Part shown: one piece after another, positions 55,370 to 64,000 of the stretch
Layout of the letters: every line of letters begins with the position of its first letter
How positions within the stretch are numbered: position 1 is the first letter of the stretch
From: Selaginella moellendorffii
Taxonomy: Eukaryota; Streptophyta; Lycopodiopsida; Selaginellales; Selaginellaceae
DNA length: 64,000 nt
Direction: 5' to 3'
NCBI RefSeq assembly: GCF_000143415.4
Contig: NW_003314294.1
Span: 131,258-195,257 of the forward strand
Made by a program: the position numbers and the translations under genes
The notes under the pieces: model-generated
The model's input: only the letters and a program-made list of their open reading frames with translations
The model's database searches: none
What the model was told of the DNA's origin: nothing

Positions 55370-57341
55370 ATGGCTGCTTTTCCTTCTTTGGTACTGGTGC
55401 CTGCAAATGTTCCCTCTCTTTTGCTGCTCCTGCTCCTGCTCACAAATTCTCTGCTAAATTCCAATGCCGCTGCCACTCTGACTTGCCCCGTGGGGATTTT
55501 CAGCTTTGGAGACTCTCTCGCCGACACTGGGAATTACGCAGCTGCGTTTCCAGATCCACCAGCGCCTTCTACATCCTCGAGTTCCTCCTCCGCAATCCAA
55601 GTTCTATCACCGCAGAGTTCCAGAGTCCACAATTTCTTCAATTATCTCGACATTCGTGCAGCCTACGATGGTGCCAAGCTCGACATGGAATTCGAATCCA
55701 GCAAGGCCGCGACCAAGCTGCCATTCCGGGCCAGCAATGGTCGCCTCGTCATCGATTTCATAGGTAACCTCTTTGACAAACTTTGCAGATTCTCTCTAAA
55801 TTTTCTATGTTTCCTTTTCTCGTCCCGACTTTCTTGGCATTTAGAAAACTCGCGAGAGATCCTTTCTGCAGTAGAAACGTACGTAGACATTTTGTTCTTG
55901 TAGCATCCATATGGTACGTTAAAGTTTTTGTTTAGGTGGTGGTCGTGGTGGTCCAAACTTCATGCAAGTTTTGCTTGAATTGCCTGCCTGGCAAACTCCA
56001 TGCATCAACTAAAAAAATGTCAGAGAAAAATATCCGCAAACCATGAAGCTTAGGTAGAACCTTTGTTTCGTAGCTACACAAAGTGCCTGACAGCAAGTTT
56101 CCTAGTGTGAATTTTTTGATCAATCAATCGCTAGCTATACTTCGAGGGAAAAAGCTTGCTTTTTTTTCTTTACTTTTCACTCCTTTATACCTGTTTTTTT
56201 CTTTTTAAAAAAATAATTTTCTTGATTGCTAACATATTTTTTTATTTGGCGTTGTTTGTGTAGCTCAAGCGTTCCGTGCTCCTTTCCTAGCTCCATATTT
56301 TCAAAACGTTTTGCCAGACTATACAAACGGTGTCAACTTTGCATTTTCTTCTTCAACAGCTCGCAATACTTCCATCTCTGTTCCTTTTTACCTCTACAGG
56401 CAAGTCAATCACTACATTTATTTAAAAGGAAACATATATAATGCCCAAGGTAAAACGAGAAATTCTGTCTGTTTTTCTACGTTTTCCTCCCCTTTTTTGT
56501 TTAATTATTACAGGAGGTGCCAGCTTACCACCATTTAGCATCTTCTCCACAGCCCTCCACTGGATCTCAATCGGTATCAACGATTTCTATCAGAACTATA
56601 TGGTCAATAATTTGAGTGTTTCTGACGTCAAGAACAAGGTGGTTCCTGATGCAGTGCATGCAGTCTCGGAAGCTGTCCAGGTAAACAAAATCAAAAGACA
56701 AAACCAAATTATTTCTTAAGAAAAAGGTGTAACCTCTCTTTAGAGACTATATGGATTTGGAGCGAGGACTTTCATGGTGATGAACATTCCAGCAGTTGGC
56801 TGCCTTCCAGCTTTCCTCAGCAAATTCGGCACCGCAAACCCGGGTGACTACGATTCCCTGGGATGCCTTAAGAATCACAACGATGCTGCGAAAGCTTACG
56901 CTTCACAGCTCCGCGTGGCTCTATCAAATCTCAGGCTAACTCTCCCGCAGGCTTTCATCATGTATGGAGATTATTATCAAGTCCACTTAGATGCAGTCAC
57001 AAATCCAACACAATACGGTAATTTCTAAGTATTATCTTATTTTTTCCACAATATTAATTAATTTGTATGTTTTTTTTAATGTAGGACTGCATCCCAATGG
57101 TACCTTAACTGCATGTTGTGGAGGCGGAGGAAAGTATAATGTTCCAGTATCTCCATGTATCAGTTCCACTCCAGTGTGTGAAGATCCCCAAGCTTATATA
57201 AGTTGGGATGGCCTCCATTTTTGCGAGAGCTTTAATAGAGCGGTCGCGCTAACGTTCCTCCATGGCGATTATGTGGAGCCGTGGCCCAATTCCAACCTCA
57301 CTGCGGCGTGCAGCTTAGACTTTAGCAAATTCTATTCTTAA
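55370..57341 (+). CDS. GDSL esterase/lipase (SGNH hydrolase) 2
   Basis: Paralog of the gene at 34758. Exons 55370-55763, 56264-56449, 56514-56680, 56744-57017 and 57085-57341 give 425 aa. A leucine-rich signal peptide precedes block I (FSFGDSLADTGNY), with the nucleophile Ser. Block III is ISIGINDFYQ and block V SWDGLHFCES with Asp and His. Block II is odd: NFAFSSSTARNTS has Ser where the family has the oxyanion-hole Gly. A Ser-rich insertion (STSSSSSSAIQ) follows block I. Intron positions match the first GDSL gene; intron 1 is 500 bp. It ends 150 bp from the convergent DGK gene. The role is probably cell-wall ester or lipid hydrolysis, if active. Confidence 0.92.
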
Positions 57342-57491
57342 TATGTAATAATTCATATATTTAACATTGCGATTTAATGATCTAAATTATGAATTATATA
57401 CCAGAATAAACCAGTTTATAGCTATTGACGTTATCGAAGGAAAGATGGCGCCCTCCCAGCGACTAAGAATCAGTAAAGCTTGCAACACTTA

Positions 57492-59552
57492 TCACGTAGC
57501 CTTAAGCATTGTGGATGGAATGGAAACCCTGCCAATCTCTACAATCACAGGCTTCCCATTCGGGTCTAGCGGATGCTTCCACGGCTCTCCATCCAGCTGC
57601 ATATAAGCTCGATCGCGTTTCTCGCCATGGAGCTCCAGCCGGATAGCTTGAGCCTGCCAAGCCGTGTCAAAACATATATCCAAAAGTTCTACACGAACTT
57701 TCACAAACCTGAGCAAGACGAACAGCTTTAAGGAGGCTGACCATCACCAGAGACGTGTGCCAGCCATCTCGCAAGCCAAAGATTTCCAGATATCCATCGT
57801 TGGGCTTGGCCTCGACAAATCCTTTCTGGAGAAGAACAAAACTAAAACTTTAAAGACGATGTCCAATGGAGTAGTCTACCTTTTGCATATTCTCCGGCTT
57901 TGGATGTCCCCACGGGTTTCTTCCGCCGGCATAGCTCTGCAAGTTCAGTATCACCACTGCTCGAACGCTACAGAGAAGATACGAACCACATCACATCATC
58001 TCATTTCCCTCTGCCGCACACTTCTGTTTCGGTTTACCTCGACGGAACATCAACTTCTTCCCACCCGTCGTCTCCGTGTTTCTTCCTCACGGACAGACGA
58101 AGAACGGTGCTCACGCCTCGCGCCCGAGGATTAGTAGATAATGAAGTGCAAAACCAGCCTTGCCAGCAACTATACCCCGAGTAAATCATCTGGAGGACAA
58201 TCCAAACAGTCTGAGAAACGGTCAGGAATTACAATCAAAGACCTTGTTAGCAATCGGTCCTCGAGCAAGCCACGGCATTCTATTCCGCAGCTCATGGAAT
58301 CCGTATGCAACTTGCGCATCCATTCCTGTGGAAAAAAACAAAACAAGAGTCACAACAACCAAACCGTGCAACAAGTACCTAAGCTAAAATAATTGTAGAA
58401 GACTCCTTCAAACGACGCTGAGTATTCGTCCTGTTCTCCCTGAAAGCACGCGGCTTTAGATGTACAAGAGCGAAAGTAAGAAAATATATTTTTTTGCCTC
58501 GGTGGAAAGAGGTATATGTTGCTGCGGTTTCAATGCGTGCGGCCACTTTATAGGTTTTTCGGTGGACGTTCTAATGCTCACTTTCCAACTGCGGAAGCGA
58601 TCGACACGAGAAACATACATAAGACAGAAAAAAAGATTGAAGCACTCACCAGTCTAAAGGTTGAGGAGTTGAGCCATCCGTTGCTTTCAAGAGCCAGTCC
58701 TTAACGGCAGCTCTTCCTTTGGACGTAAAAGAAGCACCCTGCAGCAAAGAAGTTGTAAACTTGGACAAAAACGAAGGAAAAAACTCACCCATCCAAAGCT
58801 CCGTGCGAGATCATTGCCAGTTCCAAGCGGAATAACCCCAACGGGAGGACACGGTCCACGATGCTCCAAGTGAAGCTCTGCCAGGCTTCCAAGGACCCAG
58901 CCCACGGTGCCATCGCCTCCAGCAACCTGTGGAGGAACATATAGCTCAGAAAACAAAGTGAAAGTTTCTCCATCCATCATACGAGAATTCGAAGACGTTC
59001 TCGTGTGAGCCTTGCGCATTGATCGCCGTTTTCCGCAAGAGCATCCAGGCACCCCAAACCATGACGAACGAAATCTGTTGGTTTTGTCTCGTTGAGATCA
59101 AACACCTGGAATGCACAAGAGAGCAATGAGAAGAAACAAAAAAAAAAAAAAAAAGGAAAAGATCGCTTTCTCTCACGTATCCCCAGAAAGAACTAAGAGA
59201 GAAAAAGAGAAACCTTAGCTTCCAATAGTACCTGTTCTGGACTGATGAGATCTCTCAAATGGCCGGCAAGGGCAGGCCCAAGGCGGCCACCACTCTTGGA
59301 ATTGACGAACACAATGAGCGGGCTGGAAGGGGCTGCGTGATCCTCTTGCCGATCGCTCAAAGCACTGGCGCCCTCGACATAGCCACCGCCGCTGGTAGCC
59401 ACGGCATTGCACATCGCCTTGCGGAGATACTCGGGGATCAAGACCCGGCCCTTGAGCAGCACCGTCCTGCCCTTCTTCTTGGGGACGATGAGGTCCAAGA
59501 TCCCCTTACCGCCATGCCCCGCGCCCGATGGCGCCGATCCATTGGAATCCAT
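57492..59552 (-). CDS. Diacylglycerol kinase, plant small type (lacking C1 domains)
   Basis: Phosphorylates diacylglycerol to phosphatidic acid. Eleven exons on the minus strand: 59552-59232, 59105-58983, 58926-58789, 58738-58650, 58588-58498, 58439-58379, 58325-58243, 58189-58038, 57967-57880, 57825-57709, 57653-57492; 474 aa. Catalytic domain: [14 protein letters not shown] (about 77), the glycine loop [15 protein letters not shown] (about 149), and [12 protein letters not shown] (about 183). Accessory domain: [43 protein letters not shown] and a final [14 protein letters not shown]. No C1 or membrane segment precedes the kinase domain, so it belongs to plant cluster II or III. Intron 5 starts GC (CCGAG|GCAAAA), forced by phase and homology. 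Confidence 0.95.
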
Positions 59553-59783
59553 GGCGCGCTAGCGCGATCGCTGCGCCAAGAGGCGACGATCTTACCCCAG
59601 ATTGCCCGAAATATCGATGAAGAAGAGCTGCTGCTATCTATCGCTACAATCCCTCATTGCGAAGCAGCGCTGCCCGCACAGCCAGCAAGAGTGGACGAAA
59701 ATATTCCCAGAGGAGATTCCATCGTAGTAAATTCTTCTAGGTCGTACTAATTTCTAGCTGCCATGAAAAACATTATAGTCAAA

Positions 59784-59865
59784 GTCAACATGTCCGAGTG
59801 GTTAAGGAGATAGACTTGAAATCTATTGGGTTTCACCCGCGCAGGTTCGAACCCTGCTGTTGACG
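59784..59865 (+). tRNA. tRNA-Ser (anticodon UGA)
   Basis: 82 nt. The acceptor stem GTCAACA pairs with TGTTGAC, followed by discriminator G. The anticodon stem ATAGA/TCTAT flanks the loop CTTGAAA with anticodon TGA at 59817-59819. A long variable arm (GGGTTTCACCC) is typical of serine tRNAs, and the T arm carries GGTTCGAACC. No intron. A strong T-run terminator is not directly downstream. Confidence 0.96.
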
Positions 59866-59965
59866 ATTACCTTTATACACAGTGTGAACATTCTTTATTC
59901 GAATATTCTTAAGGCTATTCGTAGGTGAATATTCTTTAGCTTTTCTTTGAATTTCTTTAGCTTTA

Positions 59966-62165
59966 CTAAGGCGTGTCGAGCCAAGGAGCTTTTGGTTCTC
60001 TGAGCGAGCCCCATCGTCCTACCATTGTGTGAGCCATTTTCGTCCAGAGTGGCGCTTCTGGATTTCTTCCGGGCGATGGAATCTCGATTATCTCGCTGCT
60101 GGTGGTGGTGGTGGTGCTGCTACTCTGAGCTTGAGGAAGCAAGAGCTCCTCGCGCAGAGGATCGTTCTCGCCTCTTCTCTCAAACTTGGCTGTCAAGGCG
60201 ATGACTGCTGCGGCGACAGCACAGCCTCCTGGAACCAGAGCTAGCACTCGTCGAACCAGAGAGACGCTGCAGCGTCCATTGAGCAAGCAAAATGCCGGTG
60301 TCTCGGTTCCTGCAAGCGCAACTGTTTTGTTAGTCTCGAAAGGAAGATCATAGAAACACAGACCATGAAGTGCTTCAATCGCGTAGAGAGCGAATCCACA
60401 CGCAAGTTTATCACACAAGCTCAGGGAGCCATAAACGAAGGCACATCCACTTAAGCTGTGGCCAACTAGCAATCCTTCCATGCTGGTAGCAGTAACCTGA
60501 GAGAGAACCATGGAAATAGTTGAGACCAAGCAGTGCACAAAAAGGATGGCTTACCAGCATTAGTGCATTGCCTGTTCCGACGACCAATGCTAGAGGATAT
60601 ATGTACAGTTGAAACGAACTAGACAAATAAAAGAATCCAACCCCGCAAAAAAGCCAAAGTGATGCTCCTGTTGTGAAGGCGACTTTGAGTCTGAAGCTTG
60701 TCCAGTGACATTCCTGAATAGAGCGTTTTATCTTGGATGCGTTTAATCATCAAAGTACCTGGAGCCATATGGAAGTGAAGAAACTAGACATGTATATAAC
60801 TGCTGGAACCTGTGAAAACAAGGGGTATAAGAGCAATGCTCACGACGAATTATCGGTTTACTTACCACTGCCTTCGATGATTCGACCATGTACAAATCGT
60901 CAATGAGATAAAATGCTAAAAGGGCCTGAAAAAAACATATTAGCCTGGGAATCAAGGAGTAAGGTGTTGTATGTTGCAAGACCTGTGAAACATTTGTTGT
61001 AAGTCTGGTAAGTGTGTAAACTAGCGCAACTTGATAATAAAGAATCTTCCGAAACCATGACACGAAACTTATCTTGGTGTATAGCTTCGGCTGGAAATGG
61101 TGTTGTAATCTGGAACAACACAAAAGCTATGGAAGTTTCGAGTAACAGTTATCATACCTTGGTTCTTTTACACTTAGAAGAAATATGAGAACAAAAAAGC
61201 CACCTATAGCTACATTAGCACTGGCAATCCACCGATACTGTGCGACAGCGATGGAGATTAGCAAGCTAAAAAAAGAAGAAACTTAAGTACCTGTCTCTCA
61301 ACATTGTCATTCGATTTGAAAGTGAAAACCAAGAACGCGATGCCGTAGAGCAAGAGATTTGCAACCTGGAGGAACATAAAAAAATGAATGGCACGTTTAT
61401 AAACAGGCAGAAAAACTCAGAGACTTCACCATCGTGAAGGCATTTCTACAACTGTTCAAGGCCACTCGGCTGGTGGGATTTGCCGTGATGCAATTAACGA
61501 GAGACCTGTTCAAAGCCGGGAATCTTTGTGAAGGAGGAAAAAAAGAGAGAAAGAGACAAATCGTACATGTGAGAGACTTGAGTTGCGGCCCAACCGATAT
61601 TAAAAATGGCCGCAAAGACGCTGTAGCCAAGTGTCTCCACAAGAAGCGTCTTGTTTCCCGTGATGACACACACGGAACACCCCCCAAACACGGAAGAAAA
61701 GGAGATCGAAACAAGCAACGAACCTCCGCCATGCCATATCTTAAATCCTCCAAACAAATCGATCTGACCAACAAAGCTAAACGAAGTAAAAACAATGAGT
61801 TCTCCGTCCAATGGACGAAGAACAAGTTCCTTTTCTTACCATATACCCAGCAGCGACTGTAGCGAGTCCATCAGAAACTTGGCCGCAAAGCATCACCAGC
61901 GCAGCCTCTCTAACAGATTCCATTGTTAGAATCTCCCCCCAAAAAAACAAAGAAAAGAGAGATGGAAGATGAAAATTCTCGCTTCCTACCGTGGAGTCAA
62001 GCCGACGTCGGTGAGGTAAATGAGCAAATACGTGAACCAGCAAGCGGCCGTGAGATCATTGAGCATATGGCCAATCCCATACGCCACAATCTCCTTCCTC
62101 GCCAGAGCTTTGCTGGACGGAGCATCGAAATCGGCATCGGCATCGCCGCCGCCGCCGCTCTCCAT
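59966..62165 (-). CDS. MFSD12: MFS transporter, MFSD12-like
   Basis: Twelve exons on the minus strand: 62165-61990, 61909-61840, 61763-61567, 61505-61430, 61365-61291, 61237-61158, 61109-60983, 60925-60866, 60809-60759, 60713-60555, 60496-60364, 60309-59966; 515 aa. The order of motifs follows MFSD12: YGIGHMLNDLTAACWFTYLL, LCGQVSDGLATVAAGYM, FNIGWAATQVSHMSLVNCI, LNSCRNAFTM, then WFRKILYYQVALVYTLTRLT and GCAFVYGSLSLCDKLACGFA. About twelve membrane segments are expected. Animal MFSD12 imports cysteine into lysosomes and melanosomes; in plants a vacuolar or endomembrane role is a guess. The soluble C-terminal tail (Ser/Thr run, WTKMAHTMVGRWGS) is unusual in detail. Confidence 0.92.
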
Positions 62166-62359
62166 CCAGCGCTAGAATCTATGCCGCCAGCTCCATTCGC
62201 TGCCGCGATCCAAGCCCTAGCGCCTGGCTCTGCGATGAATTTTCCTCCCAAGAGGTGGGAGATGGGCCGCAATCCAACGGCCACAAGCGAGTTAAAGAAT
62301 CTTGGGTAAGACGTGTCCGACGTGGCTGTAGAATCCTCAGCACGTCATTGTCGTGGCGC

Positions 62360-63208
62360 CTAGTCAGCAAGCATATTTCTGTCCACCATGGGCATTGTGA
62401 GGACGAGGGTTGCTGACAAGGCGTCCCACGTGGCAGAGCTCCTGGTATCGTTCACCTTGTGTGGAAGGTACGTCGCGAGATAGCTGCATCAAAGAAAATC
62501 GATAGCGATGGATTGAGTAGAAAACATGGGAGATTTTTGAGCTTACTAGCGAGGAGATGTGAGCTTGAGATACGTTGGCTTCACATCGAGCTTGATCTCG
62601 CTCGAAGACTCGGTGTCTGGAAGCTTGATCTTCATCACAAGCTCCTCGCAGAAAATCGTGGATGGAGTTTTGTCGCTCTGGAGCAGCCAATGATTTTAGA
62701 AAAGGAGAGTGAGGATTGGCATTCTCGGAAGGATTGATTTGCTTGCCATTTGGAGGTAGACATCGTTTGGAGTGACTGCCTGCTTGTAAACAAACTCGTA
62801 TCTATGGTCAAAGAGAACGATCCATCAATTCGCGATGCTTACGTGATAGTGAACAAGAGTGTGAGATTACTCGGGTTGAATTCGACTGTCATTCTCAGCC
62901 GCTTCAATCGCCTCTTCGATCGCAGTCTTCTTCTCTAAAAAAAAGCGAGAAGGAAATCCATTCCATTCGCAAGAAGGGATCGAAAAGAAGAGAACGATCG
63001 AGCTTACTTTTCTCGTATTTTGGGCCGATTGAGGCAGGCGATGGAGTGGCCTGAGTCGGAGGAGCGAATTCCTGAAAACAACGGAGCGGCGCAAATCGAT
63101 AAATCGACCAACTAGATCGCAGCGGCGGCGGCATACCTCAGAGGATCTTGATGTATCCGCGTGGTAGAAGAGATCGGTAAGCGCCTCGAGATCCGTCTTG
63201 TTCCACAT
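62360..63208 (-). CDS. DNAAF6: Dynein axonemal assembly factor 6 (PIH1D3)
   Basis: Six exons on the minus strand: 63208-63137, 63071-63008, 62934-62871, 62801-62747, 62677-62547, 62483-62360; 169 aa. Family motifs: DLEALTDLFYH, SIGPKYE, PEYEFVYKQAVTPNDVYLQM, FCEELVMKIKLPDTESSS, LKLTSPRYYLATYLPHKV and a terminal WDALSATLVLTMPMVD, the CS-like core of PIH1D3. The protein helps HSP90/R2TP assemble dynein arms for cilia, so its target is the motor of swimming sperm. Intron 4 starts GC (CAAATG|GCAAGC): only this choice aligns LQM-SDKTP with the animal protein. It is short compared with human (about 214), lacking the acidic N-terminal part. Divergent from the mTERF gene. Confidence 0.9.
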
Positions 63209-63396
63209 CCTCGCTCGCCACAAACCCTAGAACACAACGTTCAAACGAACGGCATATACCCGGATCATAGTATTCCGTACAGGAATATTCATAGAATAAA
63301 ACCCATCTTTCGTGTTCCTGGATCCACCATAGCCGAGAGGGCCTTATCCGCCGGAGAGGAAGCAGGGGTTAGGGTTTTGGGGGAGGGAGGAAGACG
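63209..63396. promoter_or_regulatory. Shared divergent promoter, DNAAF6 / mTERF
   Basis: 188 bp between start codons. A telo-box AAACCCTAG lies near 63222 on the DNAAF6 side, and GGGTTAGGGTTTTGGG near 63366 on the mTERF side, 25 bp before its ATG. No TATA box is evident. Confidence 0.65.
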
Positions 63397-64000
63397 ATGG
63401 CCGCGGTGGTGAGCGCCTGTTCCGGGAGCGCCGCGGCGTCGGCATTGGCGCAGTTCTTGCGCAGCAAGGGCGTCCGCGAAGAATGCATCGACCGAATGGT
63501 GGACCGCTGCAATAGCAGCGGCCGATTCCCAGGTAGTGTGGATTCCCCGAGCGCCACGGCCGATGTAATGCAGCCGACCTGGAGCTACCTGGAGAGCATC
63601 GTCGTCCCCAAGCGCAAGGTCACGTCCGTGGTGGCGCGCTGCCCGCCGCTGCTCATGATGCCGCTGGAGGAGCGCCTCAAGCCCATGGTGATGTTCCTCC
63701 AGACCATGGGGCTCAAGCGCGACGACATCGCCAAGACCATCAACCGCTACCCATCGATCTTCATGCACAGCGTGGAGGAGAAGCTCTGCCCGCTGCTGGC
63801 ATTCCTCGAGGGCGCTGCGGGCGTTCGCCCGGAGAGGATCGGCAAGCTCCTCGTGCTGTGCCCGAGGCTCCTGAGCTACAGCATCGATCAGAAGCTCCGA
63901 CCCATGGTGGATTTTCTCTGCGGCCTCGGCGTGGAGCCGGGACACGAGCTCGGCAAGCTCGTCTGCTCGTATCCAAACATCTTCGGCTATAGCATCGAGA
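63397..64000 (+). CDS. mTERF-domain protein, partial (runs off window)
   Basis: Open from the ATG at 63397 to the window edge, 201 codons, no intron so far. After a short N-terminus come mTERF-type helical repeats with the hallmark proline every 30-35 residues: SVVARCPPLLMMPLEERLKP, INRYPSIFMHSVEEKLCPLL, LLVLCPRLLSYSIDQKLRPM, LVCSYPNIFGYSIE. Plant mTERF proteins act in chloroplasts or mitochondria on organellar transcription and RNA splicing. Plastid versus mitochondrial targeting cannot be decided from the visible N-terminus (MAAVVSACSGSAAASALAQF). Confidence 0.93.
   Translation, partial: MAAVVSACSGSAAASALAQFLRSKGVREECIDRMVDRCNSSGRFPGSVDSPSATADVMQPTWSYLESIVVPKRKVTSVVARCPPLLMMPLEERLKPMVMFLQTMGLKRDDIAKTINRYPSIFMHSVEEKLCPLLAFLEGAAGVRPERIGKLLVLCPRLLSYSIDQKLRPMVDFLCGLGVEPGHELGKLVCSYPNIFGYSIE

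Noticed and set aside
61397-61862. 142-codon ORFs on both strands within the MFS transporter gene
   Set aside because: They read through introns of the transporter; exon phases and MFSD12 homology explain the DNA.

Overview
This window is plant nuclear DNA, most likely from a lycophyte such as Selaginella (inference). The plant signs are a Ca2+-regulated RelA/SpoT homolog (CRSH), a plant-type glutamate-cysteine ligase, a GPI-anchored lipid-transfer protein, dirigent, GDSL and B3 genes, PPR remnants and telo-box promoters. Introns are very short: nearly all are 45-75 bp with clean GT-AG borders. A DNAAF6/PIH1D3 axonemal dynein assembly factor is present, as expected only in plants with swimming sperm. 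One 498-bp run of N (24361-24858) interrupts the sequence.

Layout. 1-9 kb is a gene-dense block: CCT8, a U6 snRNA-like copy, an LTP-type protein, TRAPPC12 and a divergent peroxisomal adenine nucleotide carrier. 9-18.8 kb is AT-rich and repeat-laden; it holds a locally duplicated segment with an internal inversion and a decayed Ty3/gypsy element with recognisable LTRs and polypurine tract. 18.9-25 kb has a glycine-rich secreted protein, CRSH and an ARM/TPR protein that runs into the gap. 25-34.7 kb contains a broken dirigent gene, a GRAS remnant, an orphan secreted ORF and an LTR end with its tRNA primer site. 34.7-42.6 kb is again dense: GDSL esterase, PHD protein and PNO1 (start codons 38 bp apart), dirigent protein, B3 factor and F-box protein. 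42.7-52.9 kb is a graveyard of PPR pseudogenes, a truncated GSH1 copy, a long AT microsatellite, a second LTR end and AT-rich spacer. 52.9-64 kb is dense again: intronless GSH1, a second GDSL gene, diacylglycerol kinase, tRNA-Ser(UGA), an MFSD12-type transporter, DNAAF6 and a partial mTERF gene.

The genes do not form a pathway; they are mostly independent housekeeping genes. Recurrent features are head-to-head pairs sharing short promoters with telo-box motifs (TRAPPC12/PNC, PHD/PNO1, DNAAF6/mTERF) and three introns that can only be spliced with a GC donor (PHD gene, DGK, DNAAF6). Exon models were built by hand from reading frame, splice signals and remembered family sequences; every intron phase was checked to close the frame. 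No new multi-gene system was convincingly seen; the best leads are the GC-AG introns, the 38-bp bidirectional promoter, the intronless GSH1 and two orphan secreted ORFs in AT-rich DNA.
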